A stretch of DNA of 41,266 nucleotides from Xanthobacteraceae bacterium (GCA_030037885.1 JASHPU010000019.1:1-41266), one strand, 5' to 3'; shown: positions 6,972 through 14,884, numbered from the stretch's first letter. The notes: generated from the letters alone by a model not told the origin. Translations and numbers: made by a program.

Positions 6972-7937
6972 ATGCCCCCTCTGATCCGTCCGCTGTTGAT
7001 CGCTTTCCTGCTCGCAACCAGTTCGGCTTTGGCCCAGGATTCCGGGTCGGAAACCAACCGGGCGGCGAGCACCATCGATACGACGCCGCCCGGCACGCTC
7101 AATCCGAAGCCGCTGCCGCCGCTGCCCAACCCCGATGCGCCGGACGTGCCGGCGCGGGAATTGTTCGCCCGCAAGCTGACGCCGTTGCCGGGACCGGCGC
7201 GCGCGATCGGCTCCTATGCGGACGGCTGCATGGCGGGCGCCGTGGCGCTGCCGATCACCGGACCGACCTGGCAGGTGATGCGGCTGTCGCGCAACCGCAA
7301 TTGGGGCAATCCGGAACTCATCCAATTCATCGAGCGGCTCGGCGCCAACGCCAGGAAGGTCGGCTGGAACGGGCTGCTCATCGGCGACATGGCGCAGCCG
7401 CGCGGCGGCCCGATGATCAGCGGCCACGCCAGCCATCAGATCGGGCTCGACGTCGACATCTGGTTCACGCCGATGCCCAACCACGTGCTGTCGCGCGAGG
7501 AGCGCGAAATGGACGGCGCCGCCAACATGGTCGAACCGAGCGGGCTTGACGTCGATCCCAAAGTCTGGACGCCGGCCCGTATGGCGGTGGTGCGCGCCGC
7601 CGCCGAAGATCCGCAAGTGATGCGCATCTTCGTCAATGCCGCGATCAAGAAGGAAATGTGCAGCGAGGCCGGAACCGACCGCGTCTGGCTCGCCAAGGTG
7701 CGGCCGTGGTGGGGCCACGCCGAGCACTTCCACGTCCGCCTCGCCTGCCCGCCCGACAGCCCGCAATGCAAGTCGCAGCCGCCGGTGCCGCCTGGCGACG
7801 GCTGCGGCCACGCGCTCGATTATTGGTTCAAGGAGTCGGTGCTGCACCCAAAACCGCCGCCGGGGCCGGCGCACCCGAAGTATATTACGCTCAAAGGATT
7901 GCCGGCGGCGTGCCGCGCCGTCGTCAAGGCGCCGTGA
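6972..7937 (+). CDS. mepA: penicillin-insensitive murein endopeptidase
   Basis: Periplasmic zinc endopeptidase of the MepA (M74) family, which cuts D-alanyl-meso-DAP cross-links in peptidoglycan. The 321-residue protein has a signal peptide (about 1-21, cleavage at ALA/QD), a Pro-rich linker (35-60) and the full catalytic domain. Zinc ligands match E. coli MepA in spacing: H152 and H155 (GHASHQIGLDVDIW), D162, then H252 and H254 (WWGHAEHFHVRL). The paired Cys residues typical of the family are present. The length is slightly above the E. coli enzyme because of the C-terminal Pro-rich end. With the amidase and M15 peptidase it is the third peptidoglycan hydrolase within 8 kb. Confidence 0.95.
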   Translation: MPPLIRPLLIAFLLATSSALAQDSGSETNRAASTIDTTPPGTLNPKPLPPLPNPDAPDVPARELFARKLTPLPGPARAIGSYADGCMAGAVALPITGPTWQVMRLSRNRNWGNPELIQFIERLGANARKVGWNGLLIGDMAQPRGGPMISGHASHQIGLDVDIWFTPMPNHVLSREEREMDGAANMVEPSGLDVDPKVWTPARMAVVRAAAEDPQVMRIFVNAAIKKEMCSEAGTDRVWLAKVRPWWGHAEHFHVRLACPPDSPQCKSQPPVPPGDGCGHALDYWFKESVLHPKPPPGPAHPKYITLKGLPAACRAVVKAP

Positions 7938-7961
7938 CGGCGACGCGCCGTTTCATGAATT

Positions 7962-8023
7962 CCGCTCATTCCCGCGAAAGCGGCAATCCGGGACTGGGTC
8001 CTCGCTTTCGCGGGGACGAGCGG
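7962..8023. repeat. CGCGAAAGCGGG-family palindrome
   Basis: CCGCTCATTCCCGCGAAAGC at the left and GCTTTCGCGGGGACGAGCGG at the right form an imperfect inverted repeat of about 62 bp between mepA and the Yip1 gene. Related copies lie at 11532-11592, 20069-20144, 20160-20236 and, inside a gene, 34046-34108. Confidence 0.85.
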
Positions 8024-8051
8024 AAGCTGAACGTCGATCGGCGTTTTGTTG

Positions 8052-8633
8052 TTACATCCCCGCCGGACCGGCAAACACCCTGTGCTGCGCCCATTGGGCG
8101 AGCAGCGTGAGGACGAGCGCGCAGGCGACGATCAACGCGGCAAAGGCGTGCGAGCGTGGCGGCGGCGTCTGCAGCATCGGCGGCAGCCCGACAAGCAGAA
8201 TATAGGTGCCGTAGAAGCCGGTGAGCATGAGGAAGTGCAGCCCCGGCAACAGCAGAAAAATTCCGGTGAGCCACACCGGCGTGTACGAATAAACCGCAAG
8301 CGCAAGCGCGGCGGCGAAATCCCGCCGTCCGCCGAACCGCGGCGCGGCGAGATGAAGCAAAAGCCCGAGCACCAACACCACGGCGAAGTTTTCCAGATAG
8401 AAGAAGATCGCGCCGAATACGCCGTCGAACAGCGCGGCGCGCACCACGCCCGTCCCCGGAACGATGACGCCGATGATGCACGCGCCGATGAACCCGCACA
8501 GCGCCGGAACGAGCGCCAGCAGCACCACGGTGCGGGTCATCAGAGCGACCCAATCGATCGGCTCCTTGGCGATGCGCGGCCAGGCGCGAGCCGGATCGAT
8601 CAGGATCGCTAGCGCGTGCAAAAAGTCTTTCAT
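8052..8633 (-). CDS. Yip1-family integral membrane protein
   Basis: A 193-residue protein with an N-terminal cytoplasmic segment containing the family pattern (P-A-R-A-W-P-R-I near residues 14-21, then DWVALMTR) followed by about five membrane segments (roughly 32-60, 65-93, 105-130, 132-152, 160-182). This fits bacterial YIP1/DUF1282-type proteins, whose role is unknown; in eukaryotes the family acts in membrane trafficking, which does not transfer. The gene starts 15 bp after the stop of the GMC oxidoreductase gene, so the two are probably one transcript. Start ATG at 8633 gives the family-typical N-terminus. Confidence 0.75.
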   Translation of the reverse strand: MKDFLHALAILIDPARAWPRIAKEPIDWVALMTRTVVLLALVPALCGFIGACIIGVIVPGTGVVRAALFDGVFGAIFFYLENFAVVLVLGLLLHLAAPRFGGRRDFAAALALAVYSYTPVWLTGIFLLLPGLHFLMLTGFYGTYILLVGLPPMLQTPPPRSHAFAALIVACALVLTLLAQWAQHRVFAGPAGM

Positions 8634-8648
8634 TGCGGAAAAACTTGC

Positions 8649-10274
8649 TCAGGCGGCGGCGCCGATCAGCGCTGCACCTTTTTCGGCGATCATCATGGTC
8701 GGCGCGTTAGTGTTGCCCGAGGTGATGGTCGGCATCACCGAAGCGTCGACGACGCGCAGCCGCTCGAGGCCGATGACGCGTAGCCGCTCGTCGACCACGG
8801 CCAGCGGATCGCTCGGCAAGCCCATTTTGGCGGTGCCGACCGGATGGAAAATCGTGGTGCCGATGTCGCCCGCGGCCTTGATCAGCGCCTGCTCGTCGTC
8901 TTCCGGCACCGACGGGCCCGGCAGATATTCGGTCGGGCGATAAGCCGCGAGCGCCGGCTGCCGCACGATGCGCCGCGTCAGACGGATCGCGCTCGCCGCG
9001 ATGCGGCGGTCCTGGTCGGTGGCGAGATAATTGGGCTTGATCGCCGGCGCATCGGCGGCTTGTCGCGAGGCGAGCCGTACCTGACCGCGGCTTGACGGCT
9101 GCAGGTTGGCGACGCTCGCCGTGAACGCCGGAAACCCGTGCAGCGGGTCGCCGAACTTATCGAGCGACAGCGGCTGCACGTGGTATTGCAGGTTGGCGCG
9201 CACCTGATCGGAATCGGAGCGGGTGAACAGACCGAGTTGCGACGGCGCCATGGTCAGCGGGCCGCGGCGGAACAGCGCGTATTCGGCGAGCATGCCGGCA
9301 AAGCCGAGCGGCGCATGATAGCGCTCGTTGAGCGTCTTGATGCCTTCGACCTTGTAGATCAGCCGCAGCTGCAAATGGTCCTGCAGATTGGCGCCGACGC
9401 CCGGCCGGTCGAGCACGACCGCGATGCCGCACTCGCGCAAATGCTCGGCCGGGCCGACGCCGGACAACAACAGAAGCTGCGGCGAGCCGATCGCGCCGGC
9501 GGCCAGAATCACCTCGCCGCGGCAGCGCGCGCTGCGCGTTTCGCTGCCCTGCCGCCAGCGCACGCCGATGGCGCGCCGGCCGTCGAACAAAACGGCCTCG
9601 GCCAGACAGCCGGTCTCGAGCCGCAGATTGGGCCGCTGCAGTACCGGTTTGAGAAACGCGGTCGCCGACGACCAGCGCCGGCCGCGCTTCTGGTTCACAT
9701 GAAAGGCGCAGCAACCTTCGTTGTCGCCGGTGTTGAAGTCGGCGATGGATTTGATGCCGGCCTCGGCGGCGGCGGCGCGGAACGCTTCGAGCAGTTGCCA
9801 GTGCACGCGCGGCGGTTCGATGCGCAATTCGCCGCCGACCCCGTACTTGTCGCTGTCGCCGAGAAAATGGTTCTCGTGCTTCTTGAAATACGGCAGCACG
9901 TCGTCCCAGCCCCAGCCGGCGAGGCCGAGTTGGCGCCAATGGTCGTAATCGGCGGCCTGGCCGCGCATGTAGATCATGGCGTTGATCGCCGACGAGCCGC
10001 CGATCGCCTTGCCGCGCGGATAATTGAGCACGCGGCCGTTGAGGCCGGCTTCCGGCTCGGTCTTGAAACACCAGTCCGAGCGCGGGTTGCCGATGGCGAA
10101 CAGATAGCCGACCGGAATGTGGAACCAGATCCAATTGTCGCGGCCGCCGGCTTCGAGCAGCAGCACGCGCCTTTGCGCATCGGCGGATAGGCGATTGGCG
10201 AGCAGACAGCCGGCCGAACCGGCGCCGACGATGATGTAGTCGTATTCGCCTTCGATCGGCGTCGGCTCGGTCAT
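8649..10274 (-). CDS. GMC-family FAD-dependent oxidoreductase (choline dehydrogenase-like)
   Basis: A 541-residue flavoprotein that oxidises an alcohol. The N-terminal FAD-binding motif is clear (YDYIIVGAGSAGCLLANRL, about 11-29) with E37 in LLEAGG binding ADP-ribose. The first GMC signature appears as YPRGKAIGGSSAINAMIYMR (about 80-99) and the second in the EVILAAGAIGSPQLLLLSGV region. The C-terminal catalytic block is present: HPVGTAKMG and TSGNTNAPTMMIAEKGA. The substrate could be a polyethylene glycol-type, aliphatic or choline-like alcohol; context does not decide. ATG at 10274 is used rather than the upstream 10325 start because it immediately precedes the FAD domain. Co-transcribed with the Yip1 gene. 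Confidence 0.9.
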   Translation of the reverse strand: MTEPTPIEGEYDYIIVGAGSAGCLLANRLSADAQRRVLLLEAGGRDNWIWFHIPVGYLFAIGNPRSDWCFKTEPEAGLNGRVLNYPRGKAIGGSSAINAMIYMRGQAADYDHWRQLGLAGWGWDDVLPYFKKHENHFLGDSDKYGVGGELRIEPPRVHWQLLEAFRAAAAEAGIKSIADFNTGDNEGCCAFHVNQKRGRRWSSATAFLKPVLQRPNLRLETGCLAEAVLFDGRRAIGVRWRQGSETRSARCRGEVILAAGAIGSPQLLLLSGVGPAEHLRECGIAVVLDRPGVGANLQDHLQLRLIYKVEGIKTLNERYHAPLGFAGMLAEYALFRRGPLTMAPSQLGLFTRSDSDQVRANLQYHVQPLSLDKFGDPLHGFPAFTASVANLQPSSRGQVRLASRQAADAPAIKPNYLATDQDRRIAASAIRLTRRIVRQPALAAYRPTEYLPGPSVPEDDEQALIKAAGDIGTTIFHPVGTAKMGLPSDPLAVVDERLRVIGLERLRVVDASVMPTITSGNTNAPTMMIAEKGAALIGAAA

Positions 10275-10545
10275 TGCGGCCTCGCTGCTGGTCCCCGTCA
10301 CCAGAACACGCCGACCATAACACACGCATTGGCGATCGGCTCAAGCGAGCCATTTGTCTCGGCCCGGTGCGCCACGTCGCGACCCACGTGGTTTGCCTGA
10401 ACCTGGCCGCATCGTCGCCGCCGACGGCATCGGCTTGTTCAAGAGAAGCGATGCGGATGCGTTCCGCCTAAGCTTCGTCTGCGGCGAAGCGAGCCATAAA
10501 CAATCGCTGTTTGTCTGCCGCGGCGGCGGCGGATTATGATTCGGG

Positions 10546-11430
10546 ATGGACATTTCTGCACCGCTGACCGGCCGGCGCAATGCGGTTGTGGGCATGCTGT
10601 GCGGCGCCGGCTCGGCATTATTTTGGGCCTTGGGGTTCGTCGCGGCGCGGCACGGCGTGCTGGCCGGCATGTCGCCGCTGGTGCTGTCGCTGCATCGTTT
10701 CGTCTGGCCCGGCCTGGCGCTGCTGCCGCTCGTCGCGACCAACGGGCTCGGCGATCTCGGCGGGCTCGGCTGGCGCCGCGGTATCGCGCTGACGGCCTGC
10801 GGCGGCCTGCCGCTCGCGCTGTGGAGCTATGTCGGCTACGTCTACGTGCCGCTCGGCCATGGCAGCATCATCCAGCCGTCGTGCGCGGCGGTCGGCGGGC
10901 TCATCCTGGCGCGGCTTGTCGTCAAGGAACCGTTGCCGCCGCGCCGGATTGCCGGCGCCGGGATCATCGTCGCCGGCCTTGCGGTGATCGGCGCCGAAGC
11001 TTGGCGCACCATGGGGCGGCAAGGCCTCTTGGGCGATCTCTTGTTCGTCGCCGCCGGCAGCTCGTTTGCGGTGTGCGGGATGCTGCTGCGATTGTGGCAC
11101 ATTGCGCCGATGCGCGCCGCCGCAATCACCAGCGTGCTGTCGCTCATCGGGCTGCCGATCCTGTTCTTCACCTACGATAATCTCGTCGCCGCCGGATTTT
11201 GGGAAAACCTGCTGCAGGCCGTGGTGCAGGGCGTGTTCGCCGGCCCCGCGGCGCTCTATCTGTTCACCCGCGCCGTGATCCTGCTCGGCGCCGGCCGCGC
11301 CGCGCTCTATCCGTCGCTGGTGCCGCCGTTCTCGCTGCTGCTCGGTTTTCTGACGCTCGGCGAAGTGCCGAGCTTGGCGCAGCTCGCCGGCCTCGCCATC
11401 GTGGTGGTTGGATTTCGGCTGACGCAGTAA
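10546..11430 (+). CDS. EamA/DMT-superfamily transporter, probably shortened at the C-terminus
   Basis: A 294-residue inner-membrane protein with about ten hydrophobic helices in two EamA halves (about 12-140 and 155-292), as in drug/metabolite transporters. The conserved helix ends (GSALFWALGFVAARHG, YVPLGHGSIIQPSCAAVGGL, LGAGRAALYPSLVPPFSLLLGFLTLGE) fit the family. The substrate is unknown. An oddity lies at the 3' end: the last coding bases CGGCTGACGCAG recur as a direct copy at 11499-11510, after an intervening repeat, and there read on in frame as FRLTQTG and a stop. The original protein probably ended two residues later and was cut by the repeat. Confidence 0.88.
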   Translation: MDISAPLTGRRNAVVGMLCGAGSALFWALGFVAARHGVLAGMSPLVLSLHRFVWPGLALLPLVATNGLGDLGGLGWRRGIALTACGGLPLALWSYVGYVYVPLGHGSIIQPSCAAVGGLILARLVVKEPLPPRRIAGAGIIVAGLAVIGAEAWRTMGRQGLLGDLLFVAAGSSFAVCGMLLRLWHIAPMRAAAITSVLSLIGLPILFFTYDNLVAAGFWENLLQAVVQGVFAGPAALYLFTRAVILLGAGRAALYPSLVPPFSLLLGFLTLGEVPSLAQLAGLAIVVVGFRLTQ

Positions 11431-11500
11431 TCGTCATTCCGGGGCCGAGCGAAGCGAGGAGCCCGGAATCCATAACCCGGCGCAGGGCTTATGGATTCCG
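11431..11500. repeat. TCATTCCGGGG-family repeat, half element, flanked by 12-bp duplication
   Basis: CGTCATTCCGGGGCCGAGCG to ATGGATTCCGG resembles the left part of the fuller elements at 18921-19053, 21038-21139 and 34435-34523. It is flanked by CGGCTGACGCAG at 11416-11427 and 11499-11510, which looks like a target-site or slip duplication at the end of the transporter gene. Confidence 0.7.
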
Positions 11501-11531
11501 GCTGACGCAGACCGGCTGAAGAGCCACACCT

Positions 11532-11592
11532 CCGCTCATTCCCGCGAAAGCGGGAATCCAGGCTGGGTCCCCGCTTTCGCGGGGACGAGCGG
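11532..11592. repeat. CGCGAAAGCGGG-family palindrome
   Basis: CCGCTCATTCCCGCGAAAGC to GCTTTCGCGGGGACGAGCGG, the cleanest copy of this family in the window. It lies just downstream of the stop of the acyl-CoA dehydrogenase gene and would fold into a strong hairpin there. Confidence 0.85.
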
Positions 11593-11617
11593 ACGAGGAA
11601 CGGCAATGCCGTGTTTC

Positions 11618-12847
11618 TCACTCCGGCCCGGCATATTTCCCCGCCGTGTGCGGGAACAGCGATTTGACAATCTTGAAGCGCGAGATGTCGACGGTCGCGT
11701 CCATGTGCAAAAAGATCGCCGCGTCGCGGAACAGCTTTTCCACGCCGAAATCGAGCATGGCGCCATTGCCGCCGTGCAGTTCGAGCGCGTGTTGCGCCAC
11801 TTTGAGGATTTCCTCCGAGGCGAACACCTTGGCCATGTTGCACAGCGTGTCGGCCTCAGCCGCGGTGTCGTCGACCGCGCGCGCGGCGCGCTCGAGGAGC
11901 CCGCGCACCGCCTCGATCCGCGTCGCCATGTCGGCCAGCCGCAGCGCCACCGCCTGGTGCTTGATCAGGATGCGGCCGCCCTGCACGTAATTCTGCACGT
12001 AGTCCGAGGTGACCTCGAAGGCGCGCACGCCGACGCCGAGATTCTTGGCCGCCTGGATGATTTTTCCCGGCCGGAAATAGACCGCGGCCTTGCCCAGCGC
12101 GTCGCCTTCGACCAGCAAATGATCGGCCGGCACCCGCATGTCCTCGAACACCAGTTCGCCGTTGTTCATGAAGCGGCAACCGATCGTTTCGTTGCAGCGC
12201 GCGATGGTGAGCCCGGGCGTATCGCGCGGCACCAAAAAACTCGACGTGCCGGCCAACATGCCGACCTGCGGATTGGTGTTGGCGTAGACCACGAACAGGC
12301 CGGCGTCATAGCCGTTGGAAATGAATTGCTTGCGGCCGTTGATGATCCACTCGCCGTTCTTCTTCACGGCGCGGGTCGCCATCGCGGCTTCCGGCACATT
12401 GTAAGGCAGCCAGCGGTCCGAGGCGCCGCGCGGCTCGGTCAGGCAATGCGCCAGAAGAAACTGCGGATCGGCAAGCAGTCGCGTAAACCATTTTTCCTGC
12501 AAGGCGCGCGGCGCCAGGTTGCGCAACAGCACCGCCACTTTCCAGTTCTGCACCAGCTTGTCGGCGAGCCCGGAATCGCCGCGCGCGATTTCTTCGGCGA
12601 TCAGCGCAAACGTCGCCACTTCGCTCGCGCGGTCGAGTTCGACGCCGCCGAATTCTTCCGGCACGCCGAGCGTGCGGATGCCGACCTTCTCGGCGCCTTC
12701 GAGGATCGCGCGCGGCAGCCGGTCCTGCGGATTCATCAGCCATTCGCGCTGCCAATTGCCGCGAATGAACGGAATGACGACCGCATCGACGAAATCGCGG
12801 CAGCTCTGCCGCATCAGGCGCTGTTCTTCGGAGAGGTGGGTTTCCAT
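11618..12847 (-). CDS. acyl-CoA dehydrogenase-family protein with Asp at the catalytic-base position
   Basis: A 409-residue flavoenzyme of the acyl-CoA dehydrogenase fold: N-terminal helices (1-130), middle beta domain (LTEPRGASD at about 137-145, WIINGRKQFISNG at 167-179), C-terminal helices. FAD-contact motifs and the closing LHGGNGAMLDFGVEKLFRDA block (358-376) are present. In medium-chain enzymes this block reads GGNG, three residues, then the catalytic Glu followed by Y-P-V-E-K-L; here the aligned residue is D366 (LDFGVEKL). The usual YEGT near the flavin is replaced by MDATVD. The protein may use Asp as base, use a base elsewhere as in isovaleryl-CoA dehydrogenase, or have altered chemistry. 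The ATG at 12847 overlaps the end of the DUF559 gene by 34 bp. Confidence 0.87.
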   Translation of the reverse strand: METHLSEEQRLMRQSCRDFVDAVVIPFIRGNWQREWLMNPQDRLPRAILEGAEKVGIRTLGVPEEFGGVELDRASEVATFALIAEEIARGDSGLADKLVQNWKVAVLLRNLAPRALQEKWFTRLLADPQFLLAHCLTEPRGASDRWLPYNVPEAAMATRAVKKNGEWIINGRKQFISNGYDAGLFVVYANTNPQVGMLAGTSSFLVPRDTPGLTIARCNETIGCRFMNNGELVFEDMRVPADHLLVEGDALGKAAVYFRPGKIIQAAKNLGVGVRAFEVTSDYVQNYVQGGRILIKHQAVALRLADMATRIEAVRGLLERAARAVDDTAAEADTLCNMAKVFASEEILKVAQHALELHGGNGAMLDFGVEKLFRDAAIFLHMDATVDISRFKIVKSLFPHTAGKYAGPE

Positions 12848-13263
12848 GACGGGGTTGTGCTCAGATGAGAGGCCGGCGCATGCCTAAGCCCCTCCCCCTT
12901 GCGGGGAAGGGGTTGGGGTGGGGGGTAGGGAGCCTGCAATGCCTCGCGGATGAGGTACATCACACCCTCAATATTGCCCAACACCTCGTTATTCCAAAAG
13001 CGCAGCACGTTGAAACCTTGAAAATACAGATGGGCATCTCGCGCAGCGTCCGTGCGCAGTCCCTCATCTGTATTGTGTTGGCCGCCATCGACTTCAATGA
13101 CAAGCCGCGCGGAATAACAGGCAAAATCGACTATCAAATGATCAATCGGGACCTGTCGGCGAAAGTGAAATCCTTCGGCCTTCAGCGGGCGCAATTGCTG
13201 CCAAAGCCTCCTTTCGGCAAGGGTCTCATTTTTCCGCAGCTTGCGGGCAATCTGGTTTGCCAT
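12814..13263 (-). CDS. DUF559 (Vsr-like) endonuclease-domain protein with repeat-derived tail
   Basis: A 149-residue protein whose first 110 residues match the DUF559 domain, a PD-(D/E)XK-like fold related to very-short-patch-repair endonucleases: ARKLRKNETLAERRLWQQLR, then D46 (IVDFACY), E57 (LVIEVDGGQH) as putative metal-binding acids, and RFWNNEVLGNIEGV at 88-101. Residues from about 113 (YPPPQPLPRKGEG) are translated from a G/C-run repeat (12887-12930) and from the first codons of the next gene in another frame. An upstream in-frame start at 13329 would add residues from another repeat; ATG at 13263 begins the real domain. No biological role is known for these stand-alone proteins. Confidence 0.82.
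   Translation of the reverse strand: MANQIARKLRKNETLAERRLWQQLRPLKAEGFHFRRQVPIDHLIVDFACYSARLVIEVDGGQHNTDEGLRTDAARDAHLYFQGFNVLRFWNNEVLGNIEGVMYLIREALQAPYPPPQPLPRKGEGLRHAPASHLSTTPSWKPTSPKNSA
12887..12930. repeat. C-run/G-run palindromic repeat inside the DUF559 3' end
   Basis: CCCCTCCCCCTTGCGGGGAA followed by GGGGTTGGGGTGGGGGG. It is in the coding sequence of the DUF559 gene, where it encodes PPPQPLPRKGEG on the minus strand. Confidence 0.75.
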
Positions 13264-13288
13264 CTCGCAGACCGAGTTTGCGGCTTCA

Positions 13289-13340
13289 CCCCGCCCCGGC
13301 GGCCTGCGGCCGCCGACCCTCCCCGTCAAGGGGAGGGTTT
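13289..13340. repeat. C-run/G-run palindromic repeat
   Basis: CACCCCGCCCCGGCGGCCTG, then CGGCCGCCGACCCTCCCCGT and AAGGGGAGGG. It fills the space between the aminotransferase stop and the DUF559 start. A GCGGCC palindrome is nested in its middle. Confidence 0.7.
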
Positions 13341-14521
13341 TATGCCGCCTTGCGGCTCGCCAAAAACTCGCCCATGCGATCGAGCGCCTGCAAAATGTTT
13401 TCGGTCGAGTTGGCGTACGACACGCGCAGATAGCCCTCGCCCAAAACGCCGAAGTCGGGGCCGCCGATCAGCGCCACGCCGGATTCGTCAAGCAGCGCGT
13501 TGGCCAGCGGTTTTGATTTCCAGCCGGTGCGCTTGACGTTGGGAAAAGCATAGAACGCGCCCTTGGGCGTCGTGCACGACATCCCGGGCAACTCGTTCAG
13601 GCCGGTGACCACGACTTTGCGGCGGCGGTCGAACTCGGCAACCATCTTGGCGCACTCGTCCTGCGGGCCGGTGAGCGCGGCAAGGCCGGCATATTGGGTG
13701 GCGGCGTTGACGCAAGAGTGGAGGTTCACCGCGAGCTTGCGCGCATAATCGTAGAGCTTGCCGGGCCACACCGCGTAGCCGAGCCGCCAGCCGGTCATCG
13801 CGTAAGTCTTCGACCAGCCGTTGAGCAGGATCAGCCGGTCGCGGATCGACGGATACGACAACAGACAGACATGAGTCTCGCCGTCGTAGAGCATGTGATC
13901 GTAAATCTCGTCGGACATGATCGCGACGTCGGGATGGCGGTCCAGTCCGGCGACGAGCTTGTCGACTTCGGCCTTCGGCGTGACGCCGCCGGTCGGATTG
14001 ACCGGCGAGTTGAGGATGATCAGACGCGTCCGCGGCGTGATCAGCTTGAGCGTCTCTTCGGCCGAGAAAGCAAAACCATTCTCCTCGCGGATCGGCACCG
14101 GGATCGGCCGCGCCCCGGTATATTCGATCATCGAGCGATAGATCGGAAAGCCCGGATCGGGATAGAGGATGTCGGCGCCCGGCTCACCGAACATCAGGAC
14201 CGTCATGTACATGGTCGGCTTGCCGCCCGGCATGATCATGACGTCGTCGGGCGAGACGGCGACGCCGAAGCGCTTGCCGAGATCGGCGGCGACCGCCTCG
14301 CGCAGCGGCAGAATGCCGACCGCCGGCGTGTAGCCGTGATGGCCGTCGCGCAGCGCCTTCACGGCCGCTTCGACGATAAACTCGGGGGTGCGGAAATCGG
14401 GCTGGCCGATGCCGAGATTGATGATGTGGCGGCCGGCCGCGGCCAACTGGGTGGCGCGCGCCAGCACCGCGAACGCGTTCTCTTCGCCGATGCGGTCGAA
14501 AGCGGCGACGGTTTTGAGCAT
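13340..14521 (-). CDS. PLP-dependent class I aminotransferase (AspC/MalY-like group)
   Basis: A 393-residue fold-type I aminotransferase. Visible landmarks are NLGIGQPDFRTP (35-46), GYTPAVGILPLREAVA (63-78), NSPVNPTGG (171-179, substrate-arginine loop Asn), D204 and Y207 (SDEIYDHM) contacting PLP, the Schiff-base lysine K238 in GWSKTYAMTGWRLGY, and a C-terminal LRVSYANSTE segment that holds the substrate-binding Arg. This subgroup is commonly annotated as aspartate aminotransferase, but the amino-acid specificity cannot be told. The start is ATG 14521, because GGGGAAAG lies 3-10 bp upstream; an in-frame ATG at 14536 is inside that region. The stop is in a repeat. Confidence 0.9.
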   Translation of the reverse strand: MLKTVAAFDRIGEENAFAVLARATQLAAAGRHIINLGIGQPDFRTPEFIVEAAVKALRDGHHGYTPAVGILPLREAVAADLGKRFGVAVSPDDVMIMPGGKPTMYMTVLMFGEPGADILYPDPGFPIYRSMIEYTGARPIPVPIREENGFAFSAEETLKLITPRTRLIILNSPVNPTGGVTPKAEVDKLVAGLDRHPDVAIMSDEIYDHMLYDGETHVCLLSYPSIRDRLILLNGWSKTYAMTGWRLGYAVWPGKLYDYARKLAVNLHSCVNAATQYAGLAALTGPQDECAKMVAEFDRRRKVVVTGLNELPGMSCTTPKGAFYAFPNVKRTGWKSKPLANALLDESGVALIGGPDFGVLGEGYLRVSYANSTENILQALDRMGEFLASRKAA

Positions 14522-14612
14522 GACTTTCCCCGGCACTCGTTGGATTGAGCGTGCAGTTCAACCCAACCGGCCGGCAAATGCAAACCGCCGCCACAGCGGA
14601 AGACAGCTCGCG

Positions 14613-14648
14613 AAAACGAAGGGCTCCGAAGCAGTTCGGAGCCCTTCG
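14613..14648 (-). terminator. rho-independent terminator for the small secreted-protein gene
   Basis: On the minus strand, CGAAGGGCTCCGAA pairs perfectly with TTCGGAGCCCTTCG (14 bp, 4-nt loop, arms 14617-14630 and 14635-14648) and is followed by TTTTCG. It is placed 27 bp after the stop of the 14675-14884 gene. Confidence 0.88.
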
Positions 14649-14674
14649 ACGTTACGCAGCAACGCTGCAAACAC

Positions 14675-14884
14675 TCAGTAGCCGTAGTCGAGGTTGAACG
14701 CGGCGCCTGATTCGACCGACTCCGCGCTGCCGCTGCGGGTGACCGGGTTGGGATAGGTGGGCAGCCGATAGACGTTGGCCAGCCGCGCCGGCGCATGACG
14801 GTGCGGCCGTTGCGCCAGGGCGGGCGTGGCGATGAGCGCGATGCCGAGCGCGCACAGGAGCAACTTGCTAGTCAAAGACTTCAT
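14675..14884 (-). CDS. small secreted protein of unknown function
   Basis: A 69-residue protein: signal peptide MKSLTSKLLLCALGIALIATPALA with cleavage before QRPHRH, then a short mature peptide beginning with His/Arg/Pro residues and ending NLDYGY. The reading frame has a GAAT/GGA-rich leader before ATG 14884 (AAAGGAATCC) and a strong terminator after its stop, which supports it as a real gene despite its size. It shares the design of the 5604-5873 protein (signal peptide, then RH-rich start, Pro, NPV/NPVD motif), suggesting one loose family. Confidence 0.7.
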   Translation of the reverse strand: MKSLTSKLLLCALGIALIATPALAQRPHRHAPARLANVYRLPTYPNPVTRSGSAESVESGAAFNLDYGY

